Made by a program: the position numbers and the translations under genes. From Actibacterium ureilyticum (lineage in GTDB: Bacteria; Pseudomonadota; Alphaproteobacteria; Rhodobacterales; Rhodobacteraceae): 64,000 nt of DNA. The stretch covers positions 620,001 to 684,000 of the forward strand of contig NZ_NSBT01000037.1 in NCBI RefSeq assembly GCF_002285435.1, given 5' to 3'. Below, one piece after another: positions 41,952 to 51,583 of the stretch (its first letter is position 1; every line of letters starts with the position of its first letter). The notes under the pieces were generated by a model. The model ran no database searches, was not told the DNA's origin, and saw only the letters and a list, made by a program, of their open reading frames with translations.

Positions 41952-43337
41952 ATGCGCATGGACCGGATCAGCTTTCTGTTGAATGGAGAGCGCGTATGTC
42001 TCGACAATGTCTCGCCCGTGACAACCCTGCTGGACTGGCTGCGCGAGGGGCGCGGGCTGACCGGCACGAAAGAGGGCTGTAACGAGGGCGATTGCGGCGC
42101 CTGCACGGTGATGGTCAGCGATGCCGATGGCACGCGGGCGCTGAACGCCTGTATCCTGTTCCTGCCGCAACTGCACGGCAAGGCGGTGCGCACGGTCGAA
42201 GGGCTGCGCGGCCCGGACGGTGCGCTGCACCCGGTGCAACAGGCGATGGTGGATCACCACGGCTCGCAATGCGGCTTCTGCACACCGGGTTTCGTGATGT
42301 CGATGGCGGTGGCGCATCGCAACGGCCAGACCGACTACGATGACCGGCTGGCGGGGAACCTCTGCCGCTGTACGGGTTATGCCCCGATCATCCGCGCCGC
42401 GCAGGCCGTCGCCGATCACCCCGCGCCGGGCTGGATGGATGCGGACCTGGCGGCGCTGGACGCCGCCGCGAGCGACGAGGGCGCCCCGGCCCTGCCGGGG
42501 TCGTCCGAGGAGCTCGCCCGCCTTTACGCCGCAACCCCCGACGCCACGCTGGTGGCCGGGGCGACGGATGTGGGGCTGTGGGTGACCAAGGGGTTGCGCG
42601 ACATCGCGCCGGTGATCTTCCTGCACCGCTGCACCGACCTGCAACGGATCGAAGAGACCGACACCGGTCTGCGCATCGGCGCGGGCGTCACCATCGCGCG
42701 GCTGCGCGTGGCGATGGCCGACCGGCATCCGGGCTTTGCCGAAATGCTGCGCCGCTATGGCTCGGCCCAGGTGCGGGCGGCGGCGACGATTGGCGGCAAT
42801 ATCGCCAACGGCTCGCCCATCGGCGACGGCCCGCCCGCGCTGATCGCGCTGGATGCGCGACTGGTGCTGCGCAAGGGCGATACGCGGCGCGAGATCGCGT
42901 TGCAGGATTTCTTCCTCGATTACGGCAAACAGGACCGCGACCCTGGCGAGTTCGTGGAAACCGTGATCGTGCCGAAACAACCCGACAGCCTGCGTTGCTT
43001 CAAACTGTCGAAAAGGTTCGATCAGGACATTTCTGCGGTCTGTGGATGCTTTAACCTGACCGTTCAGGACGGAAAAGTGCAAGCCGCCCGGATCGCCTTT
43101 GGCGGTATGGCGGGCATCCCGAAACGCGCGACTGCGGTCGAGGAGACGTTGATCGGACGCCCCTGGACCGAGGCCACGGTGCGCGCCGCGATCCCGGCCT
43201 TTGCGACAGATTTCACACCTCTCAGCGATATGCGCGCCAGCGCCGATTACCGGCTGCGCGCGGCGGAAAACATGCTGTGGCGCTGTTTCCATCAGGATCA
43301 GGGCACCGCCACGAATGTGCTGGAGCTCACCCCATGA
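41952..43337 (+). CDS. xdhA: Xanthine dehydrogenase small subunit (FAD and [2Fe-2S])
   Basis: A 461-residue subunit carrying two [2Fe-2S] clusters and FAD in the XdhAB oxidation of hypoxanthine to xanthine and urate. Cluster ligands are C43, C48, C51, C67 (plant-type ferredoxin domain) and C107, C110, C138, C140 (CGFC...CRC). The FAD domain begins around 175 with [14 protein letters not shown] and [17 protein letters not shown]. The ATG at 41952 is chosen; a second at 41958 is equally possible. Its stop overlaps the xdhB start by 4 bases. Confidence 0.93.
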   Translation: MRMDRISFLLNGERVCLDNVSPVTTLLDWLREGRGLTGTKEGCNEGDCGACTVMVSDADGTRALNACILFLPQLHGKAVRTVEGLRGPDGALHPVQQAMVDHHGSQCGFCTPGFVMSMAVAHRNGQTDYDDRLAGNLCRCTGYAPIIRAAQAVADHPAPGWMDADLAALDAAASDEGAPALPGSSEELARLYAATPDATLVAGATDVGLWVTKGLRDIAPVIFLHRCTDLQRIEETDTGLRIGAGVTIARLRVAMADRHPGFAEMLRRYGSAQVRAAATIGGNIANGSPIGDGPPALIALDARLVLRKGDTRREIALQDFFLDYGKQDRDPGEFVETVIVPKQPDSLRCFKLSKRFDQDISAVCGCFNLTVQDGKVQAARIAFGGMAGIPKRATAVEETLIGRPWTEATVRAAIPAFATDFTPLSDMRASADYRLRAAENMLWRCFHQDQGTATNVLELTP

Positions 43338-45634
43338 GCGTGGCCCGCTCTCTGCCCCATGATGCCGCCGCGCTGCATGTGACGGGCACCGCGCGCTATG
43401 TCGATGACATCCCCGCGCCGGCGGGCTGCCTGCACCTGGCCTTCGGCCTGTCGAACATCGCCCATGGAACGCTGACCGCGCTGGACCTGTCTGCGGTCCG
43501 CGCCACGCCGGGTGTGGTGGCGGTATTCGGTCCGGACGATCTGAGCCCGATGCCCGATTGCTCGCCCTCGGCCCATGACGAGCCGCTTTTGGGCGGGCCC
43601 GCGATCAGCTATCTGGGCCAGCCGATCTTTCTGGTGGTGGCCGACAGCCATCTGGCCGCGCGCAAAGCCGCGCGGCTGGGCCAGGCCAGCTATGACGAAA
43701 AGCCCGCCCTGTTGACCATCGACGCGGCGCTGGCCGCGAACAGCCGGTTCGAGGATGGCCCGCGCATCTGGGAAAAGGGCGACGCCGCCAGCGCCATCGC
43801 CGCCGCCCCTCATGTGGTCGAGGGCGTGATGGAGATCGGCGGGCAGGAGCATTTCTATCTGGAAGGCCAGGCCGCGCTGGCCCTGCCGCAGGAAGGCGGC
43901 GACATGGTGGTGCAGTCCTCGACCCAGCACCCGACCGAGATCCAGCACAAGGTCGCCGATGCGTTGGGCGTGCCCATGCATGCCGTGCGCGTGGAAACCC
44001 GGCGGATGGGCGGCGGGTTCGGCGGCAAGGAAAGCCAGGGCAACGCGCTGGCCATCGCCTGTGCGCTGGCCGCGCGGGCGACCGGGCGGCCCTGCAAGAT
44101 GCGCTATGATCGCGATGACGACATGGTCATCACCGGCAAGCGCCATGATTTCAGCATCGCCTATCGCGCCGGGTTTGATGATGAGGGCCGTGTGGCGGGG
44201 GTGGAATTCGTGCAATACGCCCGTTGCGGCTGGGCGCAGGACCTGTCGCTGCCCGTAGCGGACCGCGCGATGCTGCATGCCGACAATGCCTATGAGCTGC
44301 CCACAGCCCGGATCGAAAGCCACCGGCTGAAGACCCACACCCAAAGCGCCACGGCCTTTCGCGGCTTTGGCGGGCCGCAGGGCATGGTGGGGATCGAGCG
44401 CGTGATGGATCACATCGCCCATCATTTGGGGCAGGACCCGTTGGCGGTGCGGCGCCGGAACTTTTATGCCTCCGGCGGGGATATTTCAGCCAAGAAGAAA
44501 GCCGCAGGCACGACGCCTTATGGCATGGCGGTCGAGGATTTCGAGCTGCACGAGATGGTGGCGGCGCTTGAGGGTTCGTCGGATTATGCCGCGCGGCGGG
44601 CGGCGGTGGCGGACTGGAACGCCGCCAATCCGGTGTTGAAGAAGGGGCTGGCGCTGACGCCGGTGAAGTTCGGGATCTCGTTTACCCTGACGCATTTGAA
44701 CCAGGCGGGCGCGTTGGTACATGTCTATCAGGACGGATCGATCCACCTGAACCATGGCGGGACCGAGATGGGACAGGGCCTGTTCCAGAAGGTCGCGCAG
44801 GTCGCCGCCAGCAGTTTCGGTGTACCAATGGCGGCGGTGAAGATCACCGCGACCGATACCGGCAAGGTGCCCAACACCTCGGCCACCGCAGCCTCGTCGG
44901 GGTCGGACCTGAACGGGATGGCGGTGAAGGTGGCGTGTGACACGATCCGCGACCGGATCGCCGCGCATCTGGCCGAAACGCATCAGACCGTGCCAAGGCG
45001 GGTGCATTTCGCCGATGGCCGGGTGTTCGTGGGCGACGCGGATCTGAGTTTCGCCGAGGCCGCGCGTAGCGCGTATGAGGCACGGATCAGCCTGTCGGCG
45101 ACCGGGTTCTACAAGACGCCCAAGCTGGACTGGGACCGGATCGCCGGACGGGGGCGGCCGTTCTTCTATTTCGCCTATGGCGCGGCGGTGACCGAGGTCG
45201 TGCTGGACACGCTGACCGGCGAAAACCGCATGCTGCGCTGTGACATCCTGCACGATGCGGGCGCCTCGCTGAACCCGGCGCTGGATATCGGCCAGGTCGA
45301 GGGCGGGTTCGTGCAGGGCGCCGGCTGGCTGACGACCGAGGAACTGGTCTGGGATGACAGCGGGCGGCTCAGGACCCATGCGCCGTCGACCTACAAGATC
45401 CCGGCCTGTTCGGATCGGCCGGCGGTATTCAACGTGGCGCTGTGGGATGGCGAGAACAGCGAGGAGACGATTTACCGGTCCAAGGCGGTGGGCGAGCCGC
45501 CCCTGATTCTGGGCATATCGGCCCTGATGGCGCTGAGCGATGCTGTGGCGGCCTGTGGCGCGCCCTATCCCGCGCTGGATGCGCCCGCGACGCCCGAACG
45601 GCTGCTGGCAGCGATCGACCGGGTGCGGGCATGA
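43334..45634 (+). CDS. xdhB: Xanthine dehydrogenase molybdopterin subunit
   Basis: The 766-residue catalytic subunit binding the molybdenum cofactor. Motifs: [40 protein letters not shown] and the late [12 protein letters not shown] with the catalytic Glu region. Residues about 379-391 ([13 protein letters not shown]) have no equivalent in typical XdhB, which run from RRRNFY almost directly to TTPYG; this segment is encoded by a copy of a dispersed repeat. The frame is intact. Coupled to xdhA by ATGA and overlapping the xdhC start by 4 bases. Confidence 0.93.
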   Translation: MSVARSLPHDAAALHVTGTARYVDDIPAPAGCLHLAFGLSNIAHGTLTALDLSAVRATPGVVAVFGPDDLSPMPDCSPSAHDEPLLGGPAISYLGQPIFLVVADSHLAARKAARLGQASYDEKPALLTIDAALAANSRFEDGPRIWEKGDAASAIAAAPHVVEGVMEIGGQEHFYLEGQAALALPQEGGDMVVQSSTQHPTEIQHKVADALGVPMHAVRVETRRMGGGFGGKESQGNALAIACALAARATGRPCKMRYDRDDDMVITGKRHDFSIAYRAGFDDEGRVAGVEFVQYARCGWAQDLSLPVADRAMLHADNAYELPTARIESHRLKTHTQSATAFRGFGGPQGMVGIERVMDHIAHHLGQDPLAVRRRNFYASGGDISAKKKAAGTTPYGMAVEDFELHEMVAALEGSSDYAARRAAVADWNAANPVLKKGLALTPVKFGISFTLTHLNQAGALVHVYQDGSIHLNHGGTEMGQGLFQKVAQVAASSFGVPMAAVKITATDTGKVPNTSATAASSGSDLNGMAVKVACDTIRDRIAAHLAETHQTVPRRVHFADGRVFVGDADLSFAEAARSAYEARISLSATGFYKTPKLDWDRIAGRGRPFFYFAYGAAVTEVVLDTLTGENRMLRCDILHDAGASLNPALDIGQVEGGFVQGAGWLTTEELVWDDSGRLRTHAPSTYKIPACSDRPAVFNVALWDGENSEETIYRSKAVGEPPLILGISALMALSDAVAACGAPYPALDAPATPERLLAAIDRVRA
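44480..44501. repeat. Dispersed repeat copy read in frame inside xdhB
   Basis: GATATTTCAGCC then AAGAAGAAAG, preceded by CCTCCGGCGGG, matches the repeat seen in nrdJ and in two intergenic sites. It encodes DISAKKKA within xdhB without breaking the frame. Confidence 0.7.
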
Positions 45635-46659
45635 GTTTCGACCTGCAGGAATTGCGCCGGGCGGTCGCGGCCCATGGGATTGTCGCACGCGTGGTCGTCG
45701 CGGCCACCGCGGGTTCTGTCCCGCGCGAGGTTGGCGCGGCGATGCTGGTCTGGCCCGGCGGGCAGTCGGGCACCATTGGCGGCGGGGCGCTGGAATATCA
45801 GGCGGCCGGCACCGCGCGCGGCTGGCTTTCGGGCGCAATCGCCGCGCCGCAGGCGCGGCTTGGCCCAACCGGGGCGGCGGCATCGCAGATGCGGCCGCGC
45901 CGGGCGGGAGCGCCCTTGGCCCGACTGACGCGCCACCCGCTGGGGCCGCAACTGGGCCAGTGCTGTGGCGGGGCGGTGTCTCTGCTGACCGAATTTTTCG
46001 ATCACGCCGCGCTCCCCTTGCCCGACGATACCGCCTTCGCCCGGGCGGTTGCCGCCGACGCCCCTGCGGCGCCGCCGCTGAAAGTCGCGCGCATCACCGC
46101 GCAGGCGCGCAACGGCACCGCGCCCGCCCGTGCCAGCTTGATCGATGGCTGGTTCGTCGAACCCATCCGCCGTCCGCAGCGCCCGGTATGGATACATGGC
46201 GCGGGGCATGTCGGGCGCGCGCTGGTGGAAACCTTGGCCCCCCTGCCCGATCTTGCACTTACCTGGACGGATATCTCCGCCGCGCGTTTTCCCGCGCCGC
46301 TGCCGCAGGGCGTCACACAACTGATCGCGGCCAACCCCGCCGATCTGATCCCGCACGCACCCAGCGACGCCGAACACCTGATCCTGACCTATTCTCACGC
46401 GCTGGATCTGGAACTGTGCCACCGCGTCCTGTCCCAAGGCTTCGGCTTTTGCGGGCTGATCGGGTCTGCCACCAAATGGGCCCGGTTCCGGAACCGGCTG
46501 CGGCAGCTTGGCCATGCAGATGCCCAAATTGCACGCATCTGCTGTCCGATCGGGCAACCTTCGCTGGGGAAACACCCGCAAGCCATTGCGATCGGGGTCG
46601 CGGCCACGCTACTACAGCAGGGCAAAACGACAGAAGCCGCAAAGGACGCCCGGGGGTGA
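45631..46659 (+). CDS. xdhC: XdhC, molybdenum cofactor insertion/sulfuration factor
   Basis: A 342-residue protein that binds sulfurated molybdopterin and inserts it into XdhB. The N-terminal half has ATAGSVPREVGAAMLVW and SGTIGGGALEYQA; the Cys-rich LGQCCGGAVSLL is the family signature, and the C-terminal Rossmann half has VWIHGAGHVGRAL and GLIGSATKWARF. Between ALEYQA and LGQCCGG the linker of about 50 residues (Pro/Arg/Ala-rich) is roughly 20 longer than usual. The ATG at 45631 overlaps the xdhB stop; its own stop overlaps the ABC ATPase start. Confidence 0.9.
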   Translation: MSFDLQELRRAVAAHGIVARVVVAATAGSVPREVGAAMLVWPGGQSGTIGGGALEYQAAGTARGWLSGAIAAPQARLGPTGAAASQMRPRRAGAPLARLTRHPLGPQLGQCCGGAVSLLTEFFDHAALPLPDDTAFARAVAADAPAAPPLKVARITAQARNGTAPARASLIDGWFVEPIRRPQRPVWIHGAGHVGRALVETLAPLPDLALTWTDISAARFPAPLPQGVTQLIAANPADLIPHAPSDAEHLILTYSHALDLELCHRVLSQGFGFCGLIGSATKWARFRNRLRQLGHADAQIARICCPIGQPSLGKHPQAIAIGVAATLLQQGKTTEAAKDARG

Positions 46660-48176
46660 CGGAATTGCTTGCAGTCGAGGGGCTGACCAAGGCCTATCCC
46701 GGCGTCGTGGCCAATGACGGCGTGTCCTTCCGCGTGGCCGCGGGCGAGGTCCATGCCCTGCTGGGGGAAAACGGCGCGGGCAAATCCACGCTGGTCAAGA
46801 TGATCTATGGGCTGGTCAAGCCCGACAGCGGTGCGATGCGGCTGCACGGGGCGGCATTCGAACCGGCAGAGCCTCGGTCGGCGCGGGCTGCGGGCGTGGC
46901 GATGGTGTTCCAGCATTTCTCGCTCTTCGACGCGCTTGATGTGGCCGAGAACATCGCGCTTGGCATGGAAAGTCCGCCGCCTATGAGCCAGCTGGCGCAG
47001 CGGATCCGCGACGTGTCCGACACCTATGGCCTGCCGCTGGACCCCGACCGCGTGGTGGGCGACCTGAGCGCGGGCGAACGGCAGCGGGTCGAGATCATTC
47101 GCTGCCTGCTGCAGAACCCCAAGCTGCTGATCATGGATGAACCGACCAGCGTGCTGACCCCGCAGGAAGTCGAGATCCTGTTCGAAACCCTGCGCAAGCT
47201 CTCGGCCGAGGGGACGGCGATCCTTTATATCAGCCACAAGCTGGAAGAAATCCGCAGCCTCTGCGACGCCGCCACGATCCTGCGCGGCGGCGAGGTCGTG
47301 GCAACCTGCGATCCGCGCGCGCAGACGGCGGCCGAACTGGCCGAGATGATGGTGGGCAGCAAACTGACCCCGCCCAGCCGCGCGCCGCATGATCAGGGCG
47401 CGGTGGTGCTGGATGTGGCCGGGCTGACGCTGCCATCGGCCACACCCTTCGGCACCAGCCTGCGCGACATCAGCTTCCAGGTACATGCGGGCGAGGTTCT
47501 GGGCATCGGCGGCGTCGCGGGTAACGGACAGGACGAGCTGCTGTCGGCCCTGTCGGGCGAGGCGCGGACCGACGCCGGCACCGTGCGGCTGAGCGGCACC
47601 CCCATTGGCCAGCTTGGCCCCAATGCGCGTCGCCGCATCGCCGTGCTGGCCGCGCCTGAGGAACGGCTGGGCCATGCCGCCGCCCCGGATATGAGCCTGA
47701 CGGAAAACGCGCTTTTGACCGGGGCGATCCGCCAGGGGCTGACGGCGCGCGGCTTCCTGAACTGGCCCGCCGCCCGCGGCTTTGCCGAAGACATCATCAG
47801 CCGCTTCGACGTCCGCACCCCCGGCCCCGGCACCGCCGCGCGCGCCTTGTCGGGCGGCAACCTGCAGAAATTCGTGATCGGGCGCGAGGTGCTGCAGCGC
47901 CCCGATCTGCTGGTGGTGAACCAGCCCACCTGGGGCGTCGATGCCGCAGCCGCCGCCGCCATCCGGCAGGCGCTGCTGGATCTGGCCGCGCGGGGTACCG
48001 CCATCGTTGTAATCAGCCAGGACCTGGACGAGCTGATGGAAATCTCGGACCGGTTCGCCGCCCTGAACGAGGGCCGCCTGTCGTCCCCCCGCCCGATGCG
48101 CGGGCTGGGGATGGAGGAGATCGGCCTGTTGATGGGCGGCGCCCATGACATGGAGGTCGCGCATGCCGATGCCTGA
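46656..48176 (+). CDS. Nucleoside/purine ABC importer, double ATP-binding protein
   Basis: A 506-residue tandem ATPase like NupO/RbsA of BMP-type nucleoside importers. The first cassette has GENGAGKST and LSAGERQRVEIIRCLLQNPKLLIMDEPTS as its core motifs; the second has the degenerate P-loop GGVAGNGQDEL, a LSGGNLQKFVIGRE signature and LLVVNQPTWGVD in place of a canonical Walker B. The GTG at 46656 overlaps the xdhC stop by 4 bases. Coupling to xdhC makes purine bases or nucleosides the most likely cargo. Confidence 0.9.
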   Translation: MTELLAVEGLTKAYPGVVANDGVSFRVAAGEVHALLGENGAGKSTLVKMIYGLVKPDSGAMRLHGAAFEPAEPRSARAAGVAMVFQHFSLFDALDVAENIALGMESPPPMSQLAQRIRDVSDTYGLPLDPDRVVGDLSAGERQRVEIIRCLLQNPKLLIMDEPTSVLTPQEVEILFETLRKLSAEGTAILYISHKLEEIRSLCDAATILRGGEVVATCDPRAQTAAELAEMMVGSKLTPPSRAPHDQGAVVLDVAGLTLPSATPFGTSLRDISFQVHAGEVLGIGGVAGNGQDELLSALSGEARTDAGTVRLSGTPIGQLGPNARRRIAVLAAPEERLGHAAAPDMSLTENALLTGAIRQGLTARGFLNWPAARGFAEDIISRFDVRTPGPGTAARALSGGNLQKFVIGREVLQRPDLLVVNQPTWGVDAAAAAAIRQALLDLAARGTAIVVISQDLDELMEISDRFAALNEGRLSSPRPMRGLGMEEIGLLMGGAHDMEVAHADA

Positions 48177-48197
48177 GCGCCCTTACGCCTTCGGCGA

Positions 48198-48249
48198 GAG
48201 TATTTGTCACCAAGAAGAAGACCTGACCTTCTTCTTGGCAAAAATACTC
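48198..48249. repeat. Inverted pair of dispersed repeats between ABC importer genes
   Basis: The first copy (48198-48220, GAGTATTTGTCACC then AAGAAGAAG) and the second (48228-48249, CTTCTTCTTGGC then AAAAATACTC) are inverted around 7 bases, able to form a stem of about 20 pairs with mismatches. They lie in the 105-base gap between the ATPase and first permease genes, where they could weaken or stabilise the downstream message. No start or stop is disturbed. Confidence 0.85.
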
Positions 48250-48281
48250 GAAATCCCCCCATTGCGGCCAGGAGCGGCGGC

Positions 48282-49367
48282 ATGATCCGGCTGGAAAAGC
48301 GCCCCACACCGTCCCGCGCCTGGGCCGCGGCCACGCCGGTTCTGGCGGTGTTGGCGACGATGATTGCAGGTGGGCTGCTGTTCGCGGCCCTGGGCAAGGA
48401 TCCGTTTGCGGCCATTCGCATCATTTTCTGGGATCCGCTGTTTCACGAACAATTCGCCGCCTATTCCCGGCCGCAGCTTCTGGTGAAGGCCGGGCCGCTC
48501 ATTCTGATCGCCATCGGGCTGTCGCTGGGGTTCCGCGCCGGGATCTGGAACATCGGGGCCGAGGGGCAATATATCATGGGGGCCATTTGCGGGGCTGGCG
48601 CGGGGTTGGCGTTTTACCCATCCGAAAGCATCCTGATCTTTCCGCTGATGGTTCTGGCGGGCGCGCTAGGCGGCTGGGCCTGGGCGATGATCCCCGCGAT
48701 CCTGAAAACGAAATTCGGTGCGAACGAAATCCTGGTGTCGCTGATGCTGGTCTATGTGGCCGAGAATGTGCTGGCCTCGGTCTCGTCCGGGTTGTTGCGC
48801 AACCCCGAGGGCCACGGTTTCCCGGGCAGCCGCAACCTGCAGCAATGGGGCGCGTCGGCGAACCCCGAGCTGATCGCAGGATCGGGCATGCATTGGGGGG
48901 TGGTCGCGGCGTTCATCGCGGTGATTTTCACCTATGTCCTGCTGACCCGGCATATCCTGGGGTTCCAGATCCGGCTGACCGGCGAAAGCCCGCGTGCGGC
49001 GCGGTTCGCGGGCGTAAATCCCGCGCGGCTGATCCTGATCTGCCTTGGCCTTTCGGGCGCGCTGGCCGGGCTGGCGGGCTTGTTCGAGGTGACGGGCCCC
49101 GCGGGCCAGATCAGCATCGATTTCGGCTCGGGTTATGGTTTCACCGCGATCATCGTGGCGTTTCTGGGCCGGTTGCATCCGGTGGGCATCCTGCTGGCGG
49201 GGCTGCTGATGGCGCTGACCTATATCGGGGGCGAGCTGGCGCAGCTGATGCTGGGGCTGCCCTCGGCCGCGATCCAGCTGTTCCAGGGGATGCTGCTGTT
49301 CTTCCTGCTGGCGATGGATGTGCTGTCGAATTTCCGCATCCGGCTGGGCAAGGCAGAGGTGGCGTAA
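48282..49367 (+). CDS. Nucleoside/purine ABC importer, permease 1
   Basis: A 361-residue inner-membrane permease of the NupP/YufP type with eight to ten helices. Features are LILIAIGLSLGFRAGIWNIGAEGQ near 90-115, which is the conserved loop of BMP-associated permeases, and GFQIRLTGESPRAARFAGVN, the coupling region. The ATG at 48282 has GGAG upstream. It follows the ATPase gene after a repeat-containing gap and ends one base before the next permease start. Confidence 0.9.
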   Translation: MIRLEKRPTPSRAWAAATPVLAVLATMIAGGLLFAALGKDPFAAIRIIFWDPLFHEQFAAYSRPQLLVKAGPLILIAIGLSLGFRAGIWNIGAEGQYIMGAICGAGAGLAFYPSESILIFPLMVLAGALGGWAWAMIPAILKTKFGANEILVSLMLVYVAENVLASVSSGLLRNPEGHGFPGSRNLQQWGASANPELIAGSGMHWGVVAAFIAVIFTYVLLTRHILGFQIRLTGESPRAARFAGVNPARLILICLGLSGALAGLAGLFEVTGPAGQISIDFGSGYGFTAIIVAFLGRLHPVGILLAGLLMALTYIGGELAQLMLGLPSAAIQLFQGMLLFFLLAMDVLSNFRIRLGKAEVA

Positions 49368-49368
49368 G

Positions 49369-50301
49369 ATGGACCTGTCCTCGATCAACCCGGTCTTCCT
49401 GATCGCCTCGCTCATGGTGGCGGCGACGCCGATCCTGTTGGCGGCCATTGGCGAGATGGTGGTGGAGAAGGCCGGTGTGCTGAACCTGGGCGTCGAGGGG
49501 ATGATGATCACCGGCGCCGTCTGCGGGTTCATCATCGCGGTGGAAACCGGCAGCCCCGCGCTTGGCTTCGTCTGTGCCGCGCTTGGCGGCGCGGTTTTAT
49601 CGCTGCTCTTCGGGGTGCTGACACAATACCTGATGTCGAACCAGGTGGCGACGGGCTTGGGCCTGACGCTGTTCGGGCTGGGGCTATCGGCGCTGATGGG
49701 CCAGGGCTATGTCGGGATCAAGGCGCCGCCCGTGCCGCGTCTGGACCTGCCGGTGCTGTCGGACCTGCCGGTGGTGGGGCCGATCCTGTTTTCCCATGAC
49801 GCAATGGTTTACCTGTCGGTCGCGCTGGTCGCGGCGGTCTGGGCGGTGCTGAAATACAGCCGCGCGGGTCTGATCCTGCGGGCGGTGGGGGAAAACCACG
49901 ATGCCGCCCATGCGCTGGGATACAAGGTCATTCGCATCCGCCTGTTGGCGATCATGTTCGGCGGCGCCTGCGCGGGGCTGGGCGGCGCTTATCTGTCCCT
50001 GATCCGCGTGCCGCAATGGACCGAAGGCATGACCGCCGGCGCGGGCTGGATCGCGCTGGCCATCGTCGTCTTTGCCAGCTGGAAAGCGGGCCGGGTTTTG
50101 CTGGGAGCGTATCTGTTTGGCGGCATCACCGTGTTGCAGCTGAACCTGCAGGCGGCAGGCGTTGCGATCCCGGTCGAATACCTGTCGATGTCGCCTTACC
50201 TGATCACCATCCTTGTGCTGGTCATCATGTCCGCCGACCGCAGCCGTGCGGCGCTGAACGCGCCCGGCTCGCTTGGCCGCGTCTTCCACGCCACGAGCTG
50301 A
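49369..50301 (+). CDS. Nucleoside/purine ABC importer, permease 2
   Basis: A 310-residue inner-membrane permease of the NupQ/YufQ type, partner of the preceding gene. It has EKAGVLNLGVEGMMITGAV near the N-terminus and the coupling segment LRAVGENHDAAHALGYKV, both diagnostic of the group. The ATG at 49369 follows the previous stop by one base. Together with permease 1, the ATPase and the BMP protein it completes the importer. Confidence 0.9.
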   Translation: MDLSSINPVFLIASLMVAATPILLAAIGEMVVEKAGVLNLGVEGMMITGAVCGFIIAVETGSPALGFVCAALGGAVLSLLFGVLTQYLMSNQVATGLGLTLFGLGLSALMGQGYVGIKAPPVPRLDLPVLSDLPVVGPILFSHDAMVYLSVALVAAVWAVLKYSRAGLILRAVGENHDAAHALGYKVIRIRLLAIMFGGACAGLGGAYLSLIRVPQWTEGMTAGAGWIALAIVVFASWKAGRVLLGAYLFGGITVLQLNLQAAGVAIPVEYLSMSPYLITILVLVIMSADRSRAALNAPGSLGRVFHATS

Positions 50302-50352
50302 GGCGTTAAACCTTAACCGGGCCCAGGCCCGCACAACAGGAGAGTAGAAAAC

Positions 50353-51426
50353 ATGAAGCGCAGAACACTGCTTGCCGCGACCGCGCTGGCCATCGGGTTT
50401 GGCGGGGCAGCCTTTGCCCAGGACAAGACCAAGGTCGGGTTCGTCTATGTCGGCCCCATCGGCGATGGCGGCTGGACCTATGAACATAACGAGGGCCGCC
50501 TGGCCGTCGAAGAGGCGTTCGGCGACAAGGTCGAAACCGTGTTTCAGGAAAGCGTGCCCGAGGGCGCGGATGCCGAACGCGTGCTGACCCAGATGGCGCT
50601 GTCGGGGGCGGATCTGATCTTTACCACCTCGTTCGGGTACATGGATCCGACGATCAATGTGGCCGCCAAGTTCCCGGATGTGAAATTCGAACATGCCACC
50701 GGCTACAAGCGCGCCGACAATGTCAGCACCTATTCCGCCCGCTTCTACGAGGGGCGCGCGGTGCAGGGACACATCGCGGGCAAGATGACGGAATCGAACA
50801 TCATCGGCTATATCGCGTCCTTCCCGATCCCCGAGGTCATTCGCGGCATCAACTCTGCCTATATCCACGCCAAGAAGGTCAACCCGGATGTCGAATTCAA
50901 GATCATCTGGGCCTATACCTGGTTCGACCCGGCGAAAGAGGCCGACGCCGCCAAGGCGCTGATCGAACAGGGCGCCGACGTGATCCTGCAGCACACCGAT
51001 TCCACCGCGCCGCAGGCCGCCGCCGAACAGGCGGGCAACGTGATCACCTTCGGTCAGGCCTCTGATATGGGCGAATTCGCCCCGATGCCGCGCGTCAGCT
51101 CGATCATCGACAACTGGGCGCCCTATTACGTGGCCCGCACCCAGGCGGTGATGGATGGCAGCTGGGAAAGCGTCGACACCTGGGACGGCATCAGCACCGG
51201 CATGGTCAAGATCGGCGAGATCTCGGACGCCGTGCCCGCCGATGTAAAGGCCGAGGCGCTGGCCATGGTCGAGGCGATCGGCGCGGGCGAATACCACCCC
51301 TTCACCGGGCCGCTGAAAAAACAGGATGGCAGCGACTGGCTGGCCGAGGGCGAAGTGGCCGATGACGGCACGCTGGCGGGCATGAGCTTCTATGTCGAGG
51401 GGCTGACAGGCGAAATCCCGCAATAA
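50353..51426 (+). CDS. BMP-family periplasmic binding protein (nucleoside/purine importer)
   Basis: A 357-residue periplasmic receptor with signal peptide (1-22, cleavage AFA-QD). It has the BMP/PnrA-like core: VGFVYVGPIGDGGWTYEHNEG, IFTTSFGYMDP, YSARFYEGRAVQGHIAGKM and the binding-cleft AYTWFDPAKEADAAKALIEQ. Members bind purine nucleosides or bases; here the xdhABC genes upstream suggest hypoxanthine, xanthine, guanine or a nucleoside. AGGAGAG precedes the ATG. A strong terminator follows. Confidence 0.9.
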   Translation: MKRRTLLAATALAIGFGGAAFAQDKTKVGFVYVGPIGDGGWTYEHNEGRLAVEEAFGDKVETVFQESVPEGADAERVLTQMALSGADLIFTTSFGYMDPTINVAAKFPDVKFEHATGYKRADNVSTYSARFYEGRAVQGHIAGKMTESNIIGYIASFPIPEVIRGINSAYIHAKKVNPDVEFKIIWAYTWFDPAKEADAAKALIEQGADVILQHTDSTAPQAAAEQAGNVITFGQASDMGEFAPMPRVSSIIDNWAPYYVARTQAVMDGSWESVDTWDGISTGMVKIGEISDAVPADVKAEALAMVEAIGAGEYHPFTGPLKKQDGSDWLAEGEVADDGTLAGMSFYVEGLTGEIPQ

Positions 51427-51450
51427 GCGGTCCCAATCGCATTGAACGAG

Positions 51451-51479
51451 GGCCCGGGGCGTGAAAACCCCGGGCCTTT
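51451..51479 (+). terminator. Intrinsic terminator after the xdh-ABC importer operon
   Basis: GGCCCGGGG (51451-51459), 8-base loop, CCCCGGGCC (51468-51476), then TTTG: a perfect 9-bp GC stem starting 24 bases after the binding-protein stop. The T-run is short. Confidence 0.8.
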
Positions 51480-51583
51480 GGCCCGACTGGATTGTGCGGG
51501 CATCGCTAGAATATCAGCACTTGCCGGCCTCTTTGTTGCCGTATTCAGAATTCAGATTGCAGCAAACATTGATTGAGGCTGCA

